Assembly (NCBI GenBank): GCA_002685815.1
Contig: NYYM01000069.1
Location: 1-5,937 of the forward strand
Length of the DNA: 5,937 bases
Reading direction: 5' to 3'
Source of the DNA: Dehalococcoidales bacterium
GTDB lineage: Bacteria; Chloroflexota; Dehalococcoidia; Dehalococcoidales; UBA2162
Every line of letters starts with the position of its first letter. The first letter of the stretch is position 1. Made by a program: the position numbers and the translations under genes. Below the pieces are notes generated by a model. It did not search any database. It had not been told where the DNA came from and saw only the letters and a list, made by a program, of their open reading frames with translations. Below, piece by piece: positions 1 through 5,059 of this stretch.

Positions 1-218
1 TGCCTCAGACAAACGCCTTTACCATCGGCCAGCTCTTTTTCCTCTTGGAAGTGCAGACGGTTTTTGCCGGCGGTCTTTATGGTATCAACCCGATGGACCA
101 GCCGGGGGTTGAAGCCAGCAAGCAGTATATTTACGGAATGCTGGGCCGGAGCGGCTTCGAGGACAAGGCCAGGGAAGCTAAAAAGTGGCGGGATAGAGGA
201 GGACGGTACACCATCTAG
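1..218 (+). CDS. pgi: Glucose-6-phosphate isomerase, C-terminal fragment (5' end outside window)
   Basis: This is the last 71 codons of phosphoglucose isomerase, read from base 3 to the TAG at 216-218. The enzyme interconverts glucose-6-phosphate and fructose-6-phosphate in the cytoplasm. The fragment carries the conserved C-terminal family block: residues 8-16 of the fragment (IGQLFFLLE), then FAGGLYGINPMDQPGVEASK at residues 21-40. The NPxxQPGVE..K pattern is the Gram-positive/Thermotoga-like form of the site that holds the conserved catalytic lysine, here fragment residue 40. The end, with a short basic tail (KKWRDRGGRYTI), falls where compact bacterial Pgi proteins normally stop, so the 3' end looks intact. 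It points the same way as glgC but is separated by 239 bases containing inverted repeats and a promoter, so it probably ends its own transcript. The identification is firm; the N-terminal part cannot be judged. Confidence 0.93.
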   Translation, partial: PQTNAFTIGQLFFLLEVQTVFAGGLYGINPMDQPGVEASKQYIYGMLGRSGFEDKAREAKKWRDRGGRYTI

Positions 219-225
219 GAGACAA

Positions 226-269
226 CCGGCTGTTCTTGCCGGCCCTCATTAGCCGGTCGGCCGACCGGC
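226..269 (+). other. Two GC-rich inverted repeats after pgi, possible terminator or mRNA-end hairpins
   Basis: Eight bases past the pgi stop lies a hairpin CCGGC-(7-base loop)-GCCGG at 226-242. It is followed at 252-269 by a perfect 18-base palindrome, GCCGGTCGGCCGACCGGC, which as RNA would fold into a 7-bp stem with a GGCC loop. The right arm of the first (GCCGG) could also pair with CCGG in the second, so the two can compete. There is no run of T after either, so this is not a textbook intrinsic terminator. It may protect the 3' end, help Rho-dependent termination, or be a protein-binding palindrome. The structure is seen directly; the role is inferred. Confidence 0.4.
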
Positions 270-308
270 AACAAGCAATATTCTGACATTACCCCGGGAA
301 GACACTAT

Positions 309-338
309 TTGACAGACGCCGAAATTTAGAGGTAATAT
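309..338 (+). promoter_or_regulatory. Candidate sigma70-type promoter for glgC-galT
   Basis: A perfect -35 hexamer TTGACA (309-314) is followed after 18 bases by TAATAT (333-338), which matches four of six positions of the TATAAT -10 consensus. Transcription would begin near 344-346, giving a leader of about 113 bases before the glgC ATG at 458. It is the best promoter match in the pgi-glgC gap and lies downstream of the pgi inverted repeats, as expected if glgC is transcribed separately. Confidence 0.55.
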
Positions 339-343
339 GAAGT

Positions 344-437
344 CCGCCTCTGATTCGACAGAAGCTTGGAATTCGGCAAATAGATTTTTCTGCTGGGCTG
401 TTTTCCCGGACCGGAATATCGTATCAGACGAGTGCGG
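344..437 (+). promoter_or_regulatory. Possible structured 5' leader of glgC mRNA (three-way-junction fold)
   Basis: The leader contains two well-separated complementary arms. TCTGAT (349-354) pairs with ATCAGA (423-428), and CGA (356-358) with TCG (419-421) across one T-T mismatch. CCGC (344-347) pairs with GCGG (434-437) across an asymmetric internal loop. Inside this helix two further stems abut: CAGAAG (359-364) with TTTCTG (387-392, one G-U pair), and CTGGG (393-397) with CCCGG (405-409, one U-G pair). The helices follow each other with no gap at 358/359 and 392/393. The loop bases ATTCGG (371-376) can also pair with CCGGAAT (411-417) if one G is bulged, which would form a pseudoknot. The ribosome-binding site GGTGA (447-451) is ten bases beyond the outer stem. 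I recognise no known riboswitch class, and random leaders also fold, so this is tentative. Confidence 0.3.
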
Positions 438-457
438 CGAATAAATGGTGAATAGTC

Positions 458-1780
458 ATGGAAAAGACTTTAGCTATTATATTGGCTGGAGGGCGGGGGG
501 GGCGACTGGGAATCCTGGCCCACGAGCGGACTAAGCCTGCCATTCCTTTTGCCGGCAAGTACCGCATCATTGATTTTACCCTGAGTAACTGCGTTAATTC
601 GGGTATTTCCAAGATAGCTGTTATGACCCAATATCAGCCCCTTTCGCTCATCGAGCACATCGGTATCGGCGCGGCCTGGGGTTTAGCCAATATGGATGGC
701 ACCGGGATGCGACTGTTGCAGCCTTATTTAGCCCGTGAGGAAGGCCGGAACTGGTACAAAGGGACCGCGGACGCCGTCTACCAGAACATTCAGTACATTG
801 AAGAGCAAAACCCCGAACTGGTGTTAATTCTTAGCGGTGACCACATTTACAGAATAGACTACGAAGATATGGCCAGATATCACCGCAAGAGTCAGGCAGA
901 TGTTACTCTGGCCACCACAACTGTGCCCTATGAAGAAGCCTCGCGTTTCGGCACGGTGACGGTGGACCAGGATGGGCGAATATCCAGTTTTCAGGAGAAA
1001 GTGAAAAAACCGGAAAGTAATCTGGCCTCTATGGGCGTCTATCTTTTCACCAAGGAGGCCCTCATCCGCTGCCTTGAGGAAGACGCTCAACTCCGCTCCT
1101 CCAAGCATGATTTCGGGCGGAACGTCTTTCCCCGGATAGTGTCCGGTTCCGGCAAGGCTTACGCTTACGACTTTCACGGTTACTGGCGGGATGTAGGTAC
1201 GGTGGCCTCCTATTGGGAGGCCAACATGGACTTGCTTGAGTTACGCTCGTCCCTCGTCTTTGATCCTGCTTGGCCTATTCGTACCAAGGAAGCGCCCGGA
1301 CCACCGGCTATTGTCTCTCAGAAAGGTCGCATCAAAAACAGCATGATATCGTGTGGCTGCGTCATTGAAGGCAGCGTGGAGCATTCAGTCCTCTCGCCGG
1401 GAGTCACGGTGGCTGAAGGCACTCTGGTAAAGAACTCCATTGTCCTGTCGGATAGTGTCATTGGGCCAGGCAGCGTCGTCGACTATTCCATCCTTGACAA
1501 AGAGGTGGTGGTCGGACCGGGCTGTCATATCGGCTTCGGTGACAATTTCCAGATTAGCCGAAAAGAACCCAAAGTGGCCAATACCGGGATTACCATCATC
1601 GGCAAAAGGGCCAGGGTGCCGTCCGGGATCAAAATAGGCCGTAACTGCATAATCTACCACGGTGTCGCGGAATCTGATTTTTCCGGTTCAGACATTCAGA
1701 GTGGCGAAACCATCAAGCCCAAGCGGAGAAACTCCCCCGGGAACAGCCTGGTCCATTTTGATTCGAACAAGAAGAAATGA
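458..1780 (+). CDS. glgC: Glucose-1-phosphate adenylyltransferase (ADP-glucose pyrophosphorylase)
   Basis: GlgC converts ATP and glucose-1-phosphate to ADP-glucose and pyrophosphate, the committed step of bacterial glycogen synthesis. At 440 residues it has full family length. The N-terminal nucleotidyltransferase domain (about 1-260) shows the nucleotide-binding loop LAGGRGGRL (9-17), [15 protein letters not shown] (26-40), [12 protein letters not shown] (99-110), [11 protein letters not shown] (125-135, with the metal-binding Asp128), FQEK (178-181, sugar-phosphate lysine), SMGVYLF (191-197) and GYWRDVGT (241-248). Residues from about 290 to 400 form the left-handed beta-helix of hexapeptide repeats (for example [23 protein letters not shown]). 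The tail is basic. The ATG at 458 has GGTGA at 447-451, six bases upstream. One oddity is Gly15 in the loop, where Thr or Glu is usual in relatives, encoded within a run of eight G. galT follows after one base. Family assignment is firm; allosteric behaviour cannot be read from sequence. Confidence 0.96.
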   Translation: MEKTLAIILAGGRGGRLGILAHERTKPAIPFAGKYRIIDFTLSNCVNSGISKIAVMTQYQPLSLIEHIGIGAAWGLANMDGTGMRLLQPYLAREEGRNWYKGTADAVYQNIQYIEEQNPELVLILSGDHIYRIDYEDMARYHRKSQADVTLATTTVPYEEASRFGTVTVDQDGRISSFQEKVKKPESNLASMGVYLFTKEALIRCLEEDAQLRSSKHDFGRNVFPRIVSGSGKAYAYDFHGYWRDVGTVASYWEANMDLLELRSSLVFDPAWPIRTKEAPGPPAIVSQKGRIKNSMISCGCVIEGSVEHSVLSPGVTVAEGTLVKNSIVLSDSVIGPGSVVDYSILDKEVVVGPGCHIGFGDNFQISRKEPKVANTGITIIGKRARVPSGIKIGRNCIIYHGVAESDFSGSDIQSGETIKPKRRNSPGNSLVHFDSNKKK

Positions 1781-1781
1781 T

Positions 1782-2786
1782 ATGTCAGAACTAAGGCAGG
1801 ACCCCACCACCAAAGAATGGGTAATAATGGCTCCGGAGAGAGGCAAACGCCCTCAGCAGACGTTGGGAAAGAGAATTACTGACCAGATACTTGAATGGGA
1901 CGCGTCCTGCCCCTTCTGCCCCAGAAACGAGGCCCAGACCCCGGCCGAACTTTTCAGAATTCCGACTGCAAGCCATAATTCGGACTGGCAAATAAGAGTA
2001 ATCCCCAACCGGTTTGCCGCCCTGTCACCTGAAGGAAGTACCGCCAGAAGAGAAAGCGGGTATTTCGCCCGGTCGATGGATGGTTTTGGTGTGCATGAAG
2101 TAATCATAGAAAGCCACCTTCACAACGCCACCCTGCCATTGATGCCGTATGAACAGGTGGAAAATGTGCTGATTGCTTACCAGCAAAGGTACAATTCCCT
2201 CAAGATGAACCGCCAGCTCAAGTTTATCACTATTTTTAAGAATCACGGCCGGGAATCGGGAACAACCATGGCCCACCCCCACTCCCAGTTGGTAGCTACC
2301 CCCATCATAACCCCCTACTACCACAAGCGATTCGATGTTGCTCACGATTACCACGCGGATATGGGGACCTGCCTTTATTGTGATATCATCCAGGAGGAAA
2401 TGGAGAAAGGGGAGAGAATCGTTGCTGTAACCGATGAGTTTATCGTCTTTCAGCCCTTCGCTTCCCGTATGCCCTGGGAGACCTGGATTGTCCCCAAGAG
2501 GCACCGGGCTTCTTTCGGCTTACTTCCGGCCATTAATTTACCTGAGCTGGCCAAGGTGTTAAAACATGTTCTCCTCTGCCTCTATCATGAACTCGATAGT
2601 CCTGCCTATAACCTGATGATTGACACCACCACGACGGAGGATGAAGAAGACCCCTATTACCATTGGCATATCAGGATAATGCCCAGACAGAGCATGATCG
2701 CCGGCTTTGAAATTGGTTCGGGTATCTATATAACCTCCGCCCTCCCTGAAGAAACGGCCGGGCGGATGAGACAGTGCATCGGGTAA
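1782..2786 (+). CDS. galT: GalT-family hexose-1-phosphate nucleotidylyltransferase (galactose-1-phosphate uridylyltransferase or ADP-glucose phosphorylase-like)
   Basis: This 334-residue HIT-superfamily protein transfers a nucleotidyl group between sugar-1-phosphates through a covalent histidine intermediate. The first zinc site fits C43-x-x-C46, H114 and H165. The active-site triad is HPHSQ at 165-169, with H167 as predicted nucleophile. The second half has C197-x-x-C200, KRHRASF (H241) and YHWHIRIMPR (H294, H296). This second CxxC-H-H set resembles the second zinc site of the plant ADP-glucose phosphorylase more than the E. coli GalT iron site, as I remember those structures. The start is the ATG at 1782, one base after the glgC stop, preceded by a purine-rich but weak ribosome site, which suggests translational coupling. 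The open frame continues upstream to 1662 but only inside glgC. The classical role is UDP-glucose plus galactose-1-phosphate exchange in the Leloir pathway, yet no galK or galE is in view, and linkage to glgC makes an ADP-glucose substrate plausible. Family is firm; substrate is not. Confidence 0.88.
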   Translation: MSELRQDPTTKEWVIMAPERGKRPQQTLGKRITDQILEWDASCPFCPRNEAQTPAELFRIPTASHNSDWQIRVIPNRFAALSPEGSTARRESGYFARSMDGFGVHEVIIESHLHNATLPLMPYEQVENVLIAYQQRYNSLKMNRQLKFITIFKNHGRESGTTMAHPHSQLVATPIITPYYHKRFDVAHDYHADMGTCLYCDIIQEEMEKGERIVAVTDEFIVFQPFASRMPWETWIVPKRHRASFGLLPAINLPELAKVLKHVLLCLYHELDSPAYNLMIDTTTTEDEEDPYYHWHIRIMPRQSMIAGFEIGSGIYITSALPEETAGRMRQCIG

Positions 2787-2917
2787 CCGCCGGAAGCGTA
2801 AAGTAAAAGGGCTAGCCATTCGGGCTCCAGCCTGGGGACTTCATCCGGAATGGGTTGCGCCCCCCTGATCTTTGAATAACAGCCCCGGTCTACCAGAGCC
2901 GCCTTTGCCGGGAAATC

Positions 2918-4114
2918 TCAGGACAGCAGGCTGTCGGACATGCTGATGAAGTCGGCCGCCATCCTCTTCTTGTCAAACACTTCCACGGCCCGTTTTCTTC
3001 CCGCCAGTCCCATCTCCCGGGCCAGTTCCGGGTTGGAAAACAGTTTTGCTATGCTGGCTGCCAGTTGCCCCGGAATATTCTGTTCATCTCTGTCGATAAT
3101 GAATCCTGTCTGGCCGTCTATCACTCCTTCCAGCAGTCCCCCGGAGCCGGTCACGATGGCCGGAACACCCGAAGCCATCGCCTCTATCGGGACCAGCCCG
3201 AACGGCTCATTTCCGATGGTGGTGTAGATTACCACGTCGGCCAGTTGGGTCAGTTTTGGTATGTCGGAATACGAGTAGCTGCCGATAACAATGTTATTTT
3301 CCAGCTTCAGCTCGGCGATGGTCCGGTCTATCTCCCGTTCGTATTCAGCTAGGTCTATTTTTGACACCCGCTCTTGTCTTCCGGTGAAAACCATCTTCGC
3401 GTCGGAGAACTGGTCGATGATCGATGGCAGTGACTTGATAGCCGGAACGATCCCTTTCCATTGCAGGAAACGGGCCGTATGAAGAATTATTCTGTTATCG
3501 CCAAACCCGTAGTGTTGTCTGAGCTCCATCTTTTCCTCCCGGCTGGCCGGTGAAAAGCTGTCCGTGTCTATCCCGTGCATGATAACCTGGAACTTCTCTT
3601 CGGGTATGGCCGGTATTCTCTTCCCCACGCTGCTCTTGATAAACTCGCTGATGACCACGATCCTGTCCCAATCGACTTCGGTAAGTATCCCGATCATTTC
3701 ATCCGTCTCGCGGTCGATGAAAATGTCGTTGTGCAGTACCACCACACAAGGAATCTCCAACTCATGGCACACTTCAACCAGGGCTTTTGACAGGGGAAGA
3801 TAGTCCATATGCAGGTTATGGGCGTGGATTATATCGATTTTGTTGCTGGTGAGGAAGTCCTTGAGTATGGGCTTCACGTAATCGGAGATGTCCCGCCCTT
3901 CTTTTTTCATGGTCTCCAGGAATGCGGGGGACAGAATGTCCGAACGTGTTATGTCTACAAAGATTTTCTCCCGGTCCGGCACTCCTTTTTGGCGGGCCGT
4001 CAGTAGATAAACATCCGTACCCATCCTGGCTATTTCCGGATAAATCGTGGCCAGATGTGTCTCAACTCCCCCGATCATCGGGGGGTAGGCCCAATGGACC
4101 ACTCCGATGTTCAT
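2918..4114 (-). CDS. Glycosyltransferase family 4 (GT-B fold), acceptor unknown
   Basis: A 398-residue retaining glycosyltransferase of the GT4 type, probably cytoplasmic or loosely membrane-associated; I see no signal peptide or membrane span. The N-terminal Rossmann half begins MNIGVVHWAYPPMIGGVETH, with the glycine-rich donor/acceptor loop at 14-16, and contains IIHAHN (95-100) and VIMHGID (177-183). The C-terminal donor-binding half has the phosphate-binding R215..K220-G221 (RFLQWKG) and the E-x7-E signature, E303 to E311, in EPFGLVPIEAMASG, then GLLEGVIDGQTGF. The ATG at 4114 is supported by a strong AAGGAGG seven bases upstream. It lies 123 bases downstream of otsB on the same strand, with hairpins and a possible promoter between, so it may be read with otsAB or alone. 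GT4 includes sucrose, trehalose, glycogen, phospho-sugar and cell-envelope enzymes, and nothing here separates them; I do not assign a substrate or gene name. The next gene on the other side, galT, converges on it. Confidence 0.9.
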   Translation of the reverse strand: MNIGVVHWAYPPMIGGVETHLATIYPEIARMGTDVYLLTARQKGVPDREKIFVDITRSDILSPAFLETMKKEGRDISDYVKPILKDFLTSNKIDIIHAHNLHMDYLPLSKALVEVCHELEIPCVVVLHNDIFIDRETDEMIGILTEVDWDRIVVISEFIKSSVGKRIPAIPEEKFQVIMHGIDTDSFSPASREEKMELRQHYGFGDNRIILHTARFLQWKGIVPAIKSLPSIIDQFSDAKMVFTGRQERVSKIDLAEYEREIDRTIAELKLENNIVIGSYSYSDIPKLTQLADVVIYTTIGNEPFGLVPIEAMASGVPAIVTGSGGLLEGVIDGQTGFIIDRDEQNIPGQLAASIAKLFSNPELAREMGLAGRKRAVEVFDKKRMAADFISMSDSLLS

Positions 4115-4121
4115 CTTTTTG

Positions 4122-4128
4122 CCTCCTT
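4122..4128 (-). promoter_or_regulatory. Strong Shine-Dalgarno site of the GT4 gene
   Basis: On the - strand AAGGAGG lies seven bases before the ATG at 4114-4112. This is the best ribosome-binding site in the window and fixes the start of the glycosyltransferase. It contrasts with the weak sites before otsB and galT, which rely on overlap or adjacency with the preceding gene. Confidence 0.85.
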
Positions 4129-4171
4129 GTGCCGCCTCTAAGTGACAATGTTTGCCCTTATTGCCACCATA

Positions 4172-4180
4172 ACTATAGCA
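4172..4180 (-). promoter_or_regulatory. Possible extended -10 promoter for the GT4 gene
   Basis: Reading the - strand, TGCTATAGT contains TATAGT (five of six matches to the -10 consensus) directly preceded by the TGn extension. No good -35 is found at 17-18 bases upstream, which an extended -10 can tolerate. The start point would be near 4165, giving a leader of about 50 bases. This would let the glycosyltransferase be expressed apart from otsAB. It rests on a short motif only. Confidence 0.35.
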
Positions 4181-4201
4181 GAATCGTTTTTCTTTAGCTA
4201 T

Positions 4202-4237
4202 CGGGGCCAGGCCCCGCGCCGGCCGTTCGCTCCGGCC
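4202..4237 (-). other. GC-rich hairpins directly after otsB, possible attenuator or weak terminator
   Basis: Immediately after the otsB TAA (4240-4238), the - strand can form a stem GGCCG/CGGCC with a seven-base loop (4237-4221). It then has a near-perfect palindrome CGGGGCC-T-GGCCCCG (4216-4202; about 5-6 bp once a loop is allowed). No T-run follows; the next bases are A-rich, so it is not a standard intrinsic terminator. Its position between otsB and the GT4 gene suggests partial termination or 3'-end protection of the otsAB message. Confidence 0.35.
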
Positions 4238-5059
4238 TTATCCCCTTGAAGCAACTCCCTCTTCCATCTCAAGCAGCCGGGACAGGAAAACCTCTACTTC
4301 TGAAGGAGAATTCAGGGAGTACTCCGCGCTTGATGAGGCGTTCTCCGGACCGATGAAAATGCTCCAGCTCTGGGGTCGGTGAGTAACTCTGAAGGCATCT
4401 TCATCGGTTTCATCATCACCCAGGTAGATGGTCACCAGTTGCCTGGGTCTAAAAGCCGACCTTATTTCCTTCCTCAACGTCATCACCGCCTTTCCCTCGT
4501 ACCGGCTCATCGGCGGTCTTACTTCCCAGACTTTCTTCCCGGAGGTGACTTTAATCTTTCTCGCACGGAGTCCGGGGGCTGTAATTTGACCGAGAATTTC
4601 AGATGCTGCTTCAACTTCTCTTTCCCTGACCAGCCGATAGTGGATACTCAGGCTCAAGCCCTTATCCTCGACAATGATCCCCTGGATACCGGCCAGTCCG
4701 GAGCAGAACTGCTCGGCCAGGCTCTTCATCTCCCCTTGAGTTGCCTTAGCCGCCTCGTTGACAAAGGTAAAACCGGGGCCCCCTATTTCAAGTCCGTGGT
4801 TTCCCGCGTAGTAGATTCCTTCTATTCCCACCAGGGCCTCGACGTCCGAGAGCCGGCGTCCGCTGATGATACCTGTGCTGACGGCCGGTCTTTCGGCCAG
4901 GGCTCGCAGTTTCTCTTTTACTCCGCTGGATAAAAAGGCTTCTTCAGGTCGGCCGGCAATGGGAGTCAGAGTGCCGTCATAGTCCGAGAGGAACAGGATG
5001 TGAGACGCAGCTCTGATACTTGAGGAAAATGAATCCCACGATTGAAACAGGTGCTGCAC
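4238..5059 (-). CDS. otsB: Trehalose-6-phosphate phosphatase
   Basis: OtsB removes the phosphate from trehalose-6-phosphate to release trehalose, the second step of the OtsAB pathway, in the cytoplasm. The 273-residue length is normal. HAD-phosphatase motifs appear in order: motif I DYDGTL at 26-31 (Asp26 nucleophile, Asp28 acid/base), motif II around SGR at 66-68, the family block AGNHGLEI at 85-92, the substrate-side GKKVWEVRP at 174-182, a lysine in YEGK (K190), and motif IV GDDETDEDAF at 214-223. The start is a GTG at 5059-5057 whose first base is also the last base of the otsA stop (TAGTG). No ATG occurs before motif I, and 25 residues ahead of it is typical, so this GTG is the best start. 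The upstream ribosome site is weak (GAAG), fitting translational coupling to otsA. It is followed by GC-rich hairpins. Function is firm. Confidence 0.95.
   Translation of the reverse strand: MQHLFQSWDSFSSSIRAASHILFLSDYDGTLTPIAGRPEEAFLSSGVKEKLRALAERPAVSTGIISGRRLSDVEALVGIEGIYYAGNHGLEIGGPGFTFVNEAAKATQGEMKSLAEQFCSGLAGIQGIIVEDKGLSLSIHYRLVREREVEAASEILGQITAPGLRARKIKVTSGKKVWEVRPPMSRYEGKAVMTLRKEIRSAFRPRQLVTIYLGDDETDEDAFRVTHRPQSWSIFIGPENASSSAEYSLNSPSEVEVFLSRLLEMEEGVASRG

Noticed and set aside
64..252. 62-residue + strand open frame overlapping the pgi tail
   Set aside because: The neighbouring frame clearly encodes the conserved Pgi C-terminus; this one is an out-of-frame shadow.
362..374. Adjacent HindIII (AAGCTT) and EcoRI (GAATTC) sites, reminiscent of a cloning linker
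   Set aside because: Only two sites, with no further polylinker or vector sequence around them; they fall naturally in the glgC leader and are most likely chance.
824..1177. 117-residue open frame on the - strand opposite glgC
   Set aside because: Antisense to conserved GlgC motifs, with no support of its own.
1662..1781. Upstream extension of the galT reading frame by 40 residues, starting at 1662
   Set aside because: It lies wholly inside the end of glgC, adds a sequence without family resemblance, and the ATG at 1782 gives the expected N-terminus right after the glgC stop.
2025..2504. 159-residue open frame on the - strand opposite galT
   Set aside because: It overlaps the catalytic part of galT in antisense and resembles no family I know; a shadow frame.
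4379..4933. 184-residue open frame on the + strand opposite otsB
   Set aside because: It is antisense to a well-conserved otsB, lacks recognisable motifs, and has the composition expected of a shadow frame.
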